From an uncultured Myxococcales bacterium (GTDB lineage: Bacteria; Myxococcota_A; UBA9042), in the NCBI GenBank assembly GCA_903917305.1, contig CAIXAA010000709.1, positions 1 through 15,196 on the forward strand: 15,196 nt of DNA, written 5' to 3'. Both the position numbers and the translations under genes were made by a program. Positions 1-7,511 of the stretch are shown piece by piece. The notes under the pieces are model-generated. The model saw nothing but the letters and a program-made list of their open reading frames with translations. It was not told the DNA's origin and did no database searches. Position 1 is the stretch's first letter, and the number at the start of each line of letters is the position of its first letter.

Positions 1-1501
1 GGCGCTGCCGTGGAAGCGCTCCACCGCGCAGTCGGTGGACTTGCGGCTCGCGCAGCAGATTCTCGATGAAGATCACCATGATCTGGCGAAGGTCAAAGAG
101 CGCATCCTGGAGTACCTCGCGGTGCTGCAATTGAAGCGCGATTTGAAGGGGCCGATCCTGTGCTTCGTCGGGCCGCCGGGCGTGGGAAAGACGTCGCTCG
201 GGCGCTCGATTGCGCGCGCGGTGGGGCGCGAGTTCGTGCGGCTGTCGCTGGGCGGCATGCATGACGAGGCAGAAATCCGCGGGCACAGGCGCACTTACGT
301 CGGTGCGCTGCCGGGCCAGGTGATGCACGGGATGCGGCGCGCGGGCACCAATGACCCGGTGTTCATGCTCGACGAAATCGACAAGCTGGGGCGCGACTTC
401 CATGGCGACCCGGCGTCGGCGCTGCTGGAAGTGCTGGATCCGGAGCAGAATTTCAGCTTCCGCGACCACTACCTCGACGTGCCGTTCGATCTGTCGCACG
501 TGCTGTTCATCACGACCGCGAACGTGCTGGACTCGATCCCGCCGGCGCTGCTCGATCGCATGGAAGTGATTGAGTTGCCGGGTTATTCCGAGGAGGAGAA
601 GCTGCACATCGCCACGCGCTTCCTCGTGCCGCGCCAGGTGGCGGCCAATGGGCTGGAGTCGTCGCATATCACCTTTGAAGAAGCAGCCTTGCGCGATCTG
701 GCGGCGAGCTACACCCACGAGGCGGGTGTGCGCCAGCTGGAGCGGGCGATTGGCGCCCTGTGCCGCAAACACGCCCGGCAGATCGCGGAGACCGGGCCGC
801 AACCGATGGTGGTGACGCCAGCGGTGGTGCGCGAGCGATTAGGGCCGCCGCTGTACCGCTTCGAGACGCAGGTGGCGGAGCGCTGCCGGCGGCCGGGCGT
901 GGCGATCGGCCTGGCGTGGACGGCGGCGGGCGGCGACATCCTGTTCGTCGAGGCGTCGCGGATGCCGCGCGACAAGGGCGAATTCACGATTACCGGCCAG
1001 ATCGGCCAGGTCATGCAGGAGTCGACCAAGGCGGCGCTGAGCTGGCTGCGCGCCAATGCCGCGAGCCAAGGGATTGATCCCACGGTGTTTCGCGACTACG
1101 ACCTGCATTTGCACGTCCCGGCGGGGGCGGTGCCCAAGGATGGACCGTCGGCGGGCGTGGTGATGGTGGCGGCGCTGTACTCGCTGTTTGCCGACAAGGC
1201 CGTCAAGCCGTTCATGGCGCTGACGGGCGAGATTACGCTGACCGGACAGGTGCTTCCGGTGGGCGGCATCAAGGAGAAGCTGCTGGCGGCGCGGCGCAGC
1301 GGCATCCGTGAGGTGGTGCTGCCGGCGGACAACGAGCCCAACGTCCAGGAGGAGGTGGCGGCACCGCTGCTGGAGGGGATGCAGCTGCACTACGTCCATA
1401 CGATTGAGGAAATGCTGGCGCTGGCCTTTGGCCAGCCGCTCCAGGGCGTGCTCGTGCGCGGCGGTGCGGTGACGGCGCTGGTGGCGAATCCGCCGAGCTA
1501 G
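1..1501 (+). CDS. lon: ATP-dependent Lon protease, 3' part (5' end outside window)
   Basis: C-terminal part of the cytosolic AAA+ serine protease that degrades misfolded and regulatory proteins. The frame is open from base 2, reading ALPWKRSTAQSVDLRLA, the usual Lon sequence just before the ATPase core, so the gene starts upstream and the GTG at 35 is not its start. Visible are Walker A GPPGVGKT (170-193), Walker B VFMLDEIDK (about 359-385), the sensor and arginine-finger region LLDRMEVIELPGY, and the protease domain with catalytic Ser in PKDGPSAG (codon 1148-1150) and Lys in GGIKEKL (codon 1271-1273), the Ser-Lys dyad of the family. About 500 codons are present against roughly 800 for a full Lon, so the N-terminal substrate domain is missing from the window. 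The tail after the protease domain is short and ends in a TAG. All key residues seen are intact, so the gene looks functional. Confidence 0.98.
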   Translation, partial: ALPWKRSTAQSVDLRLAQQILDEDHHDLAKVKERILEYLAVLQLKRDLKGPILCFVGPPGVGKTSLGRSIARAVGREFVRLSLGGMHDEAEIRGHRRTYVGALPGQVMHGMRRAGTNDPVFMLDEIDKLGRDFHGDPASALLEVLDPEQNFSFRDHYLDVPFDLSHVLFITTANVLDSIPPALLDRMEVIELPGYSEEEKLHIATRFLVPRQVAANGLESSHITFEEAALRDLAASYTHEAGVRQLERAIGALCRKHARQIAETGPQPMVVTPAVVRERLGPPLYRFETQVAERCRRPGVAIGLAWTAAGGDILFVEASRMPRDKGEFTITGQIGQVMQESTKAALSWLRANAASQGIDPTVFRDYDLHLHVPAGAVPKDGPSAGVVMVAALYSLFADKAVKPFMALTGEITLTGQVLPVGGIKEKLLAARRSGIREVVLPADNEPNVQEEVAAPLLEGMQLHYVHTIEEMLALAFGQPLQGVLVRGGAVTALVANPPS

Positions 1502-1505
1502 GAGC

Positions 1506-1522
1506 TCGCCGCCTATCGGCGA
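1506..1522 (+). terminator. Small hairpin after lon (weak terminator candidate)
   Basis: Five bases past the lon stop codon there is a perfect 6-bp stem TCGCCG/CGGCGA with a 5-base loop CCTAT. No T-run follows, so it is at best a weak or factor-assisted terminator or a 3'-end stabiliser. A stem this small can occur by chance in GC-rich DNA. Confidence 0.25.
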
Positions 1523-1542
1523 CAAGGTCCTAGCCCGCCCCG

Positions 1543-1571
1543 TTGACGACTTGCGGCCTCGGGCCCAAACT
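1543..1571 (+). promoter_or_regulatory. Candidate sigma-70-like promoter for the 1633 gene
   Basis: TTGACG (1543-1548), a 17-base spacer, then CAAACT (1566-1571), which keeps the key A at -10 position 2 and T at position 6. It lies about 60 bases upstream of the GTG at 1633 and after the lon stop. The -35 is strong and the -10 weak. Confidence 0.3.
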
Positions 1572-1632
1572 CCTGCTGCCAAGCCATCAAACCCCGGTCC
1601 GAACACGCGGTTGGCTGGCGCAGGAGGTGCCC

Positions 1633-2904
1633 GTGACGCAGTTCTCGCCTCGCCAGCCAGGCGCGCGGTGGGCGGCCTTGCTGCTGCTGCTGGGTCTGGC
1701 GGCGCCGCTGCCCACGCGGGCGCAAATGCCGACCAGCGATGAGCCGTTCGCGCTGCAAGGCCCGTTCACCTGGACGCAGCAGCGCGGGCAGTTCGGCGCC
1801 GTGATCCAGGGCGAGCTCAAGCTGCGCGTGCTGCCGGCGGCGGGGACGTTCACCTGCTTTGTGCAAGGGCAGGGCAAGCTGGCGGGGCAGCTCAAGGCCG
1901 GGCCGAGCGTGACGCGCATCGACGGCACGGTGACGATGGCCGCAAGCAGTTGTTCCGGCACCTGGAACCGGGCGACGGGCGCGCTGGGAGGCACGGCGCA
2001 GTTGCACGTGAAGACCGCGGGCAAGACCGACGTGGACATCCACATGCAGGGCGCGAGCCAGCACCACTCGCAGCCGATCGACGCGGACTCGACCGATGCG
2101 CTGATCCTGTCGGGTCAGGTCGATGGCCATGCGGGCACCGGGCACGCGAGCTACGTCAAAGGCGGTGCGTTCGATTGGCGCGTGACGGGCGATGCCGGTG
2201 CGCCGCCGCCGCAGGACGCGCCGCCCGCGCCAGCGCCGCCGCAGTCGCTGCTGCAGAAGCTCGGCCAGGCGCTGGGGCAGCCGCCGAGCGCGCCGCCGCC
2301 GCCGGGCACGCCGCCCAAGAAGGCGCACGCGCCGGCCACCAAGGCGGACGTGGACAAGCTCGCCGCCGACAAGGAGAAGATGAAGGCGGACTTGGACCAG
2401 GCGCTGCAGGACCAGAAGGCGCACAAGGCGTTCACCGACAGCCTGGATGAGTCGGCGGCCAAGGGGGCGGTCGATGGCTTGAAGGCGGCGCTGGAGCACG
2501 GGGCGAGCGTGCTGGACGAGGCGCTCAAGAAGAACAAGTGGGACGAGAACGCGCCGCCGGGGACCGCGAGCAAGGTGTGGTCGACGCTGGACAAGCTGAA
2601 CAAGCTCAAGGACTTGATTTCGGACATCCGCGAGGTGCAGTCGACCATGGCCGGCGTGGACAAGGACGTCAAGGCCGGCGCGTACAACGAGAACCGCGGG
2701 CGGATGGTCAAGGGGACGGCGGTGCTGGGCAAGACGATCAAGATCGTCATCGACAAGCTGCCGATCGTGGGATCCGCGGCATCCGAAGTGGTCGACAAGA
2801 CGTTCGGCACCGTGGTCCACCTCGCCAACGAGCGCGCAAAGACCGGCAACCGCTGGGATTGCTGCGTGGCGGACCAGGCCAGCGACTGCTGCTGTGGAGA
2901 CTGA
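1633..2904 (+). CDS. Secreted protein with beta-rich N-domain, Pro-rich hinge, helical domain and Cys-rich tail (unknown function)
   Basis: Family not recognised. The GTG at 1633 is chosen because a perfect AGGAGG (1622-1627) sits 5 bases before it and a signal peptide follows at once (RWAALLLLLGLAAPLPTRA, then Q-MPTSD), giving 423 residues; a TTG at 1543 would only add a non-signal extension. Residues about 32-190 look beta-rich, with short alternating segments. Residues about 190-240 are Pro/Ala-rich. Residues about 240-400 are Lys/Asp/Ala-rich and helical, possibly coiled coil, ending in a hydrophobic stretch (KTIKIVIDKLPIVGSAAS). The last 16 residues, WDCCVADQASDCCCGD, hold five cysteines. 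The stop lies 2 bases before the next ATG, so the two genes are probably co-transcribed and translationally coupled. Export to the periplasm or beyond is inferred from the signal peptide. Confidence 0.8.
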   Translation: MTQFSPRQPGARWAALLLLLGLAAPLPTRAQMPTSDEPFALQGPFTWTQQRGQFGAVIQGELKLRVLPAAGTFTCFVQGQGKLAGQLKAGPSVTRIDGTVTMAASSCSGTWNRATGALGGTAQLHVKTAGKTDVDIHMQGASQHHSQPIDADSTDALILSGQVDGHAGTGHASYVKGGAFDWRVTGDAGAPPPQDAPPAPAPPQSLLQKLGQALGQPPSAPPPPGTPPKKAHAPATKADVDKLAADKEKMKADLDQALQDQKAHKAFTDSLDESAAKGAVDGLKAALEHGASVLDEALKKNKWDENAPPGTASKVWSTLDKLNKLKDLISDIREVQSTMAGVDKDVKAGAYNENRGRMVKGTAVLGKTIKIVIDKLPIVGSAASEVVDKTFGTVVHLANERAKTGNRWDCCVADQASDCCCGD

Positions 2905-2906
2905 GG

Positions 2907-3683
2907 ATGCGGCATTTCACGGCCAGGGGATTTGCGGGCGTGGCGCTGGTGCTGGCGGCACTGCAGGGCGCGGGCTGCGAGCGCGTGCGGGCGTTCGTGC
3001 ATGAGAAGACGGCGCCTGCCGGTGCACCGGCACCGGCTCCAGCACCGGTTCCGGCTCCGGTTCCCGCTCCGGTTCCGGCACCGGCTCCAGCACCGGCTCC
3101 GGCTCCGGTTCCCGCTCCAGTTCCGGTTCCGGTTCCGGTTCCGGCTCCGGCTCCCGCCCCGGCTCCAGCTCCCGCTGCCGCGCCGGAGCCGCCGCCTGCG
3201 GTCGTGAAGCCTTTGGCGCCGGTGCCGGAGCGCGCCAGGACCGCGCTCGCCGAGGTCGGCGTCGCCGTGCCCGAAGGCGCCGTGCAGGTGCTGGATGACG
3301 CCCTGCAGGTGACGCTGGAGGCGAGCGCAGCCGTGGACTATGATCAGCAACTCTTGATGCAGTGGGCGCTTTGCTTTGGCACGCTCGGGCCGTTGGCCGT
3401 CAAGGAAGTGCGCATCGTCAATGCCATCGATGGCAAGCCGGCCGTGCTCGTGACGGCGACCACCGAGGCCATCGCCGCGCTGGCCCATGGGGAGCTGGAC
3501 GACGCGAGCTTCCTGGCCGGCTGCAAGATCGAGCACCTGCTGCCGCTGCCGCAGCCGCTGGTGGCGGACCCGCCGCCGCCGCGCAAGTCCGTGCCGCGGC
3601 CCCTGCCGCCGCCCGTGCGTCGGCCCAGGTTCGATGCCGGGCCGCGCCCCATGTCGCCACCTTCGGCGCCTCGGCCGCGCTGA
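2907..3683 (+). CDS. Lipoprotein with Pro-Ala/Pro-Val stalk (unknown function)
   Basis: The 258-residue product starts at ATG 2907, two bases after the preceding stop, with GGAG about 10 bases upstream. The N-terminus is a lipoprotein-like signal ending LQGAGC, with Cys24 as the probable lipidated residue; Gly at -3 makes the lipobox weak. Residues 40-89 are 25 uninterrupted Ala-Pro or Val-Pro dipeptides, an extended rigid stalk like those that span the periplasm in TonB-type proteins. A small folded domain follows (about 105-215), with alternating helix and strand (KEVRIVNAIDGKPAVLVTAT) and two cysteines. The C-terminus is again Pro/Arg-rich. No known domain was recognised. The pairing with the secreted Cys-tailed protein suggests a joint envelope role, which is inference. 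The reading frame is supported by the signal peptide and by the stalk. Confidence 0.78.
   Translation: MRHFTARGFAGVALVLAALQGAGCERVRAFVHEKTAPAGAPAPAPAPVPAPVPAPVPAPAPAPAPAPVPAPVPVPVPVPAPAPAPAPAPAAAPEPPPAVVKPLAPVPERARTALAEVGVAVPEGAVQVLDDALQVTLEASAAVDYDQQLLMQWALCFGTLGPLAVKEVRIVNAIDGKPAVLVTATTEAIAALAHGELDDASFLAGCKIEHLLPLPQPLVADPPPPRKSVPRPLPPPVRRPRFDAGPRPMSPPSAPRPR
3024..3173 (+). repeat. Degenerate hexanucleotide tract encoding (A/V)P x25
   Basis: About 150 bases made of variants of GCNCCG/GTTCCG-type hexamers such as CCGGTTCCGGCTCC. Each hexamer encodes one Ala-Pro or Val-Pro dipeptide. Because the unit is 6 bases, gain or loss of whole units alters stalk length without shifting the frame. Confidence 0.85.
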
Positions 3684-3723
3684 CCTCGAGAGCCGCTTCT
3701 GGAACACGTGCCGGATCCAGCGC

Positions 3724-3752
3724 TTGTCAGCAGCCCTGCGCAGGCGTAGCTT
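3724..3752 (+). promoter_or_regulatory. Candidate promoter for the 3821 gene
   Basis: TTGTCA (3724-3729), a 17-base spacer, then TAGCTT (3747-3752). Both hexamers and the spacing are good for a sigma-70-type promoter, and it lies in the 137-base gap about 70 bases upstream of the ATG at 3821. Confidence 0.4.
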
Positions 3753-3820
3753 GGCCGTTGGGGCTGCTACGCGGGCTGCCGGGGGGCCGGTCGCGGTGCG
3801 CCAGAGCGAACGAGGCGCAC

Positions 3821-4894
3821 ATGCTGCTGCTCGTCCATGCAAGGCGGCGCCCGCTGCTTGGCATCTGCCTGTTCTGGCTGACAAGTCTTCTGTCGACTGC
3901 GGCCTTCGCCGAGCCGCCTTCGGTCGACGCCAAGCCGGATGACGAACCACAAGCCGTGGATCTGGCTACGCTGCTTGGCAGCGAGGAGTCGTGCAACGCC
4001 GTCGACCTCTGGCTCGTCGAGATCGCCCGCAGCGACGGCCACCCGCGCACGTTGGACGACCACGACTTCCTGCGCGCCGTCGGACCGGCCACGGTCAAGA
4101 AGTTCCTCTACGCCGCCGATCGCTACGTCAACGAGCGCTGGATCCGCTGCGACCGCTCCGATTGGGTCGTCACCGAATTCCTCGATACACTTGGCGAATT
4201 GCACCTGCCCGCCTACTACACCGTGTTCCTCCTGCACGGCCACAGCGACATCGGGCGCTTGCGGCGCGGCCACACGACGGCGTACGTGCCCTACCGCTGG
4301 CATTTCGCCACCAACCGCATCCAGGGCCACGACGTGACCTGGAACCCGTCCGGCGTCGGCATCGGCGTGGGCGTCAGCTGGCCGTGGCTCGCCGATCCCT
4401 ACCAGGTCAAGTGGCCGCTGGGCTGGCTGGGCGTCGGCATGCGCGCCCTGCGCGGCAGCGGCAGCATCCGCGACAAGGATCAGGTCCTGGGCACGACCGA
4501 CCTCTTCGAGCTGGCGTTTCTCGTGCAAGGCTCCATGCGCTATACGCTTTCTCCGATGTGGACACTGCACCTCGACGGCGCCACGGGCTTCTCGCTGGGG
4601 ACGCTGCGGGTGCTGCGCGCGGTCAACGACGGCGGCCTGACGGATCCGTGCGCGGTCGACCCGTCGCGCGGCCTCGACCTGAACGCCGCCGGCGTCGCCG
4701 TGCGCTGTGCCGTGAACAATTCCTTCGGGTTCTACCACGCCTTTCCGCTCGAAATCGGCGCCGGCGTGCTGATGTGGGAGTGGCTGGACCTCAGCTTCAA
4801 CTACGGCTACGCCTCGATGGTCACGGATCGTTCGCAGTTCTCGCCGGGTGGGCTGCACAGCTTCACGCTCGGGCTTGGCATCGTGATCCATTGA
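3821..4894 (+). CDS. Secreted protein, probable outer-membrane beta-barrel (unknown function)
   Basis: The 357-residue product starts at ATG 3821, with GAGG (3812-3815) at 5-base spacing. A clear signal peptide has a positive patch HARRR, then LLGICLFWLTSLLSTAAFA, cleaved before EPP near residue 30. Residues about 45-140 look helical and soluble (SCNAVDLWLVEIARSDG, FLYAADRYVNERWIRC). From about residue 175 onwards, short alternating amphipathic segments recur (GVGIGVGVSW, FELAFLVQGSMRYTL, MWTLHLDGATGFSLG, PLEIGAGVLMWEWLDLSFNYGY, HSFTLGLGIVIH), as in beta-barrel outer-membrane proteins, and the last strand ends close to the C-terminus. No specific family was recognised. It appears monocistronic with its own promoter. 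A soluble periplasmic beta-sandwich is an alternative. Confidence 0.75.
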   Translation: MLLLVHARRRPLLGICLFWLTSLLSTAAFAEPPSVDAKPDDEPQAVDLATLLGSEESCNAVDLWLVEIARSDGHPRTLDDHDFLRAVGPATVKKFLYAADRYVNERWIRCDRSDWVVTEFLDTLGELHLPAYYTVFLLHGHSDIGRLRRGHTTAYVPYRWHFATNRIQGHDVTWNPSGVGIGVGVSWPWLADPYQVKWPLGWLGVGMRALRGSGSIRDKDQVLGTTDLFELAFLVQGSMRYTLSPMWTLHLDGATGFSLGTLRVLRAVNDGGLTDPCAVDPSRGLDLNAAGVAVRCAVNNSFGFYHAFPLEIGAGVLMWEWLDLSFNYGYASMVTDRSQFSPGGLHSFTLGLGIVIH

Positions 4895-4960
4895 CGCCGC
4901 CGCGCCGGGTGTCGTCAACTGGCCAACAATGCAGAAGATCATCCGGCATGGCCCGTGAAA

Positions 4961-4989
4961 TGGACAGCGACCGGGGACCTGTGCAAGCT
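4961..4989 (+). promoter_or_regulatory. Candidate promoter for the 5043 gene
   Basis: TGGACA (4961-4966), a 17-base spacer, then CAAGCT (4984-4989), overlapping an alternative -10 TAGCGT (4989-4994). It lies in the 148-base gap before the membrane-protein gene. The rest of that gap shows no ORF with a ribosome binding site. Confidence 0.3.
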
Positions 4990-5042
4990 AGCGTTTCGCG
5001 CGGAGGCGGGCTTGCCGTCGCGCGTTTCTGGTGAGGTCGACC

Positions 5043-6257
5043 ATGGCGCAGAGCACCCAGACCCCGCAGCCCGCAGACCTGCGCGAGGGGCTCGGCTTGG
5101 TCGGCCTCATGGCGGCCAGCCGCGTGACCTTGCTGCTGTTGCTCGGCTGGCTGGTGAAAGGCAAGGAATTCACGGACGATGTGTTCATGCACATGGCCCG
5201 CGTGCGTGCGCCCTTCCAGATGTTCACCGGCGTGCGCACCAGCCACCAGCCGCCGCTGCTGGGCGTGTTCGAGGCGCCGCTCGCCTATCCGCTCCAGATG
5301 TTCGTGAGCGATTTCTATGCGATCCGCATCACCTACCTCGCCTACGAGACGCTCGCCGCGTGGTTCTTCTGGCTCGCGCTGCGTGCCCTGCTGCCCCAAG
5401 CCCGCGAGCGCCGTCGCGCCGCCGCCGCGTTCGTGCTGCTGCCCATCGGCTGGATGACCTCCGTGGTGATGGCGCAGGACGAGGTGGTCGCCACGGCGTT
5501 CCTCGCCGCCGTGCTGTGGCTGCTCGCCACCCGGCGGCTGTGGGCGGCGCTGGCGGTGTGCAGCCTCGCCGTGCTGTCGGCCAAGATCTTCATGATGATT
5601 CCGCTGGTTGCGCTGGTCCTGCTGCTGCCGGTCGGCAACCTCGTGACGCGCGGCCTCGCCGCCTTCGTGCCGATCGGCCTGGTCTACGCCTGGACGCTGT
5701 TCGCGCTGGCTCGGCAGCACCAGGGCGCGCCGTTGGCCGATTTCGCGCCGAATGCGGATTTCGGCGTCAACGGCTGGGTGCTGCTGCCCGCGATCCCGCC
5801 CGCCACCGCGCGCACCATCTCGTCAGCCTTGGCTGTGGTCGGCGGCATGGTCCCGCTCGCCCTGGCCTGGCTGCGCCCCAAGACGTTCGATGTCCGCGCC
5901 GCCGCGACGCTGTTCGGCGCCATGTTCTTCTGGGTCCTGTTCCTCTTCTACCACGTCAACCCGGACTATTACCTGATTGTCTATCCGGCGTTGCTGCTGG
6001 TGCTGCGGTCGCGCACGGAGCTCGCCCTCGCCGCCGCCATGGCCACGGCGCCCTACGCGGTGAACTTCTTCTATGGCGTCGACACGGCCGAGCGCTACCA
6101 CACCCACGGCGGCAAGGAGGTCTTCGTCAAGATCTACCAGATGTTCGTGCCGGTTGCGCCCGCGCTGCTGCTGCAGATCGCGCTGTGGGCGACGACCCTG
6201 CTGACCTTGGCCATCGCCCTCGAGCTGACCCGCCGCGTCGCGCAGCGTCCGCGCTGA
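5043..6257 (+). CDS. Polytopic membrane protein, GT-C glycosyltransferase-like
   Basis: A 404-residue integral membrane protein with roughly 10-11 hydrophobic segments over its whole length (for example about 17-38, 98-117, 127-145, 150-200 as several helices, and 370-398). ATG 5043 is preferred over GTG 5031 because GAGG (5032-5035) sits 7 bases upstream. The large first extracytoplasmic loop contains FTDDVFMHMARV (acidic pair D45/D46) and SHQPPLLGVFEAPLAYPL, a layout like polyprenyl-phosphate-sugar dependent GT-C transferases, where an acidic residue in loop 1 is catalytic and a Pro-Pro-Leu motif follows. A second loop carries HVNPDYYLIVYP. If the assignment holds, it would transfer a sugar from a lipid carrier on the periplasmic face. 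No glycan-biosynthesis genes lie beside it, so substrate and pathway are unknown; an unrelated multi-span transporter is the alternative. Confidence 0.7.
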   Translation: MAQSTQTPQPADLREGLGLVGLMAASRVTLLLLLGWLVKGKEFTDDVFMHMARVRAPFQMFTGVRTSHQPPLLGVFEAPLAYPLQMFVSDFYAIRITYLAYETLAAWFFWLALRALLPQARERRRAAAAFVLLPIGWMTSVVMAQDEVVATAFLAAVLWLLATRRLWAALAVCSLAVLSAKIFMMIPLVALVLLLPVGNLVTRGLAAFVPIGLVYAWTLFALARQHQGAPLADFAPNADFGVNGWVLLPAIPPATARTISSALAVVGGMVPLALAWLRPKTFDVRAAATLFGAMFFWVLFLFYHVNPDYYLIVYPALLLVLRSRTELALAAAMATAPYAVNFFYGVDTAERYHTHGGKEVFVKIYQMFVPVAPALLLQIALWATTLLTLAIALELTRRVAQRPR

Positions 6258-6291
6258 CGCCGGAGCACCGCGCAAAGACGCTGGCGGCAGG

Positions 6292-7332
6292 CTACTTCTC
6301 CGGGCGCGGTCCGACGTCCGTCGCCGGCGCGCCCAGATCGCCGCTCGTGTCGATCTGCGCCGCGCCCAGCTCGAAGTGCTTCTTGTCCGCGAAGTAGTTC
6401 CCGGTCGCGTCGATGGCGGCGTTCTGGCCCGTGCCGGAGTAGATTTCCAGCTGCACGGACTCGCTGAAATTGTTGCCGTTGATCTTGCCCGCGCCCAGAC
6501 CGAAGATCATCAGGCCAAACTGATCGCCTTTCATCTCATTGTGCTGCACATCGGCCGATGCGGTGGCGTTGAAGTGGATGCCGCAATGCCCGGTGTCGAG
6601 CAGGTTGTAGTGCACGTTCAAGTGGCTCTGGCCTTCCGACAGGATGCACTCGTTGGGGGAGTTGCGCAGGGTCGAATCCTCCAGCGTCAGCGTTCCGCCT
6701 TTGATGCCAAGGTTGTAGGTCATCTGCGCACCTTGGCGCGGCTGCTCGATGAGCATGCGCGTCAGCGTCGACTCGCCGCGGCTCAGCGCATTGTAGTCGC
6801 GGCCGTGGTGCAGCCAGCCGTGGTCGAGCTGCAGCGTGCCGCTCGCGTCCGACTGGATGTTGATGACGGCCTGCGACACTTCCAGGTAGCTGGCCTGCAA
6901 CGTGCCATCGACGTGGATGCCGGCCCAGGCAGCGCCGCTTTCCGGGCCGCTGACCACCACGGTCTTGTCCTTGGAACCCTGCACAATCAGGCCACCATGC
7001 ACCGTGATGCCGAACGACGGCGAGCTGATCGTCGTGCCGGCGTGGATCTTGACGAGCGCGCCGCCGGGAACCACGAGGTCGTCCGAGAGCGTGTACGCGC
7101 CGTCCAACTCCGCGCCGTCGGGCAACTCGCCGCCGATGGCGCCAGGCGCCAGGATGTTCGCCGCGGCGACGTCCACTGCGGCCGTATCCGCAGCCGCGGC
7201 GGTATCCGGCGTGGTTGCGGCATCTTGTGAAGTCGCGGCGTCCTGCGGTGCCACGTAGGCGCCGCTGTTGGCGGCGGCGGTGCAGGCCGAGAAAGCGAGG
7301 AGGGCGAGCCAGGGGACGAAGCGGGCGTGCAT
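6292..7332 (-). CDS. Lipoprotein with Ala/Asp linker and right-handed beta-helix domain
   Basis: The 346-residue product starts at the ATG complementary to 7330-7332, with GGAG in the leader 8 bases upstream. The signal MHARFVPWLALLAFSAC gives lipidated Cys17. A short Ala/Asp/Thr-rich linker (about 18-58, PQDAATSQDAATTPDTAA) leads to a domain starting ILAPGAIGG. That domain has a repeating turn-strand pattern of about 20-25 residues: YTLSDDLVVPGGALVKIHAG, ITVHGGLIVQG, AWAGIHVDGTLQ, LTLEDSTLRNSPNECILSEG, SHLNVHYNLLDTGHCGIHFN, ADVQHNEMKGDQFGLMIFG. This is the look of parallel beta-helix (PbH1/pectate-lyase-like) proteins, which bind or cleave polysaccharides or act as surface adhesins. No catalytic triad could be assigned, so enzyme activity is not claimed. 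The gene is divergent from the lipoprotein-cytochrome pair at 7512. Confidence 0.82.
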   Translation of the reverse strand: MHARFVPWLALLAFSACTAAANSGAYVAPQDAATSQDAATTPDTAAAADTAAVDVAAANILAPGAIGGELPDGAELDGAYTLSDDLVVPGGALVKIHAGTTISSPSFGITVHGGLIVQGSKDKTVVVSGPESGAAWAGIHVDGTLQASYLEVSQAVINIQSDASGTLQLDHGWLHHGRDYNALSRGESTLTRMLIEQPRQGAQMTYNLGIKGGTLTLEDSTLRNSPNECILSEGQSHLNVHYNLLDTGHCGIHFNATASADVQHNEMKGDQFGLMIFGLGAGKINGNNFSESVQLEIYSGTGQNAAIDATGNYFADKKHFELGAAQIDTSGDLGAPATDVGPRPEK

Positions 7333-7370
7333 GGTGGACTCCGCGGATGAGAACATTCTCAGGGCGCTGG

Positions 7371-7400
7371 AGCCTAGCGCGCAAAGAAGCGGCCTGCAAA
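7371..7400 (-). promoter_or_regulatory. Candidate promoter for the beta-helix lipoprotein
   Basis: On the minus strand, TTTGCA (7400-7395), an 18-base spacer, then TAGGCT (7376-7371), about 40 bases upstream of the start at 7332. The same stretch also has a GG-N10-GC arrangement (7394-7381, GGCCGCTTCTTTGC), so a sigma-54 promoter is a weaker alternative. Confidence 0.3.
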
Positions 7401-7430
7401 GTGTTTTCGTGGCACCATCGCAGATTGAAA

Positions 7431-7443
7431 CGTTGCCGCAACG
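7431..7443. promoter_or_regulatory. 13-base palindrome, operator candidate
   Basis: CGTTGCCGCAACG is a perfect 6-bp inverted repeat around one central base. It lies in the 179-base divergent region between the genes at 7332 (-) and 7512 (+), 11 bases upstream of a TTGACG element. Regulator binding here is inference only. Confidence 0.25.
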
Positions 7444-7454
7444 CCAGCCGCGAC

Positions 7455-7483
7455 TTGACGGCCGTGCCGCGCTTGCCGATCCT
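7455..7483 (+). promoter_or_regulatory. Candidate promoter for the 7512-8848 pair
   Basis: TTGACG (7455-7460), a 17-base spacer, then GATCCT (7478-7483). A transcript starting near 7490 would leave a leader of about 20 bases containing the GGAG at 7504. Confidence 0.33.
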
Positions 7484-7511
7484 GGCAGGCAGACCCTGCA
7501 CCTGGAGCCGC

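Noticed and set aside
1513..2820. A 435-codon minus-strand frame opposite the secreted protein gene
   Set aside because: Arg/Leu/His-rich shadow composition and no ribosome binding site, while the plus-strand frame has a perfect AGGAGG and a signal peptide.
2907..3683. TonB protein, because of the Pro-rich periplasmic stalk
   Set aside because: The N-terminus is a lipoprotein signal, not a TonB transmembrane anchor, and no TonB C-terminal Y-P motif or ExbB/ExbD neighbour is present.
2151..3950. A 599-codon minus-strand frame containing an Arg/Ser/Asn repeat
   Set aside because: The repeat is only the complement of the (A/V)P hexamer tract; the plus strand has a coherent lipoprotein in operon with its neighbour.
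3767..4942. A 391-codon minus-strand frame opposite the beta-barrel candidate
   Set aside because: His/Arg/Ala-rich shadow; the plus-strand product has a signal peptide and a ribosome binding site.
4895..5042. A short ORF (ATG at 4929, in GCAGAAGATCATC context) in the gap before the membrane protein
   Set aside because: It has no ribosome binding site and only a few codons.
5043..6257. A specific name such as ArnT or a mannosyltransferase
   Set aside because: Only the general GT-C-like layout is visible; no diagnostic motif supports a substrate.
7381..7394. Sigma-54 promoter (GG-N10-GC) on the minus strand before the beta-helix gene
   Set aside because: The GGC and TTGC parts fit but the flanking consensus bases do not, and such matches are frequent in GC-rich DNA; kept only as an alternative.
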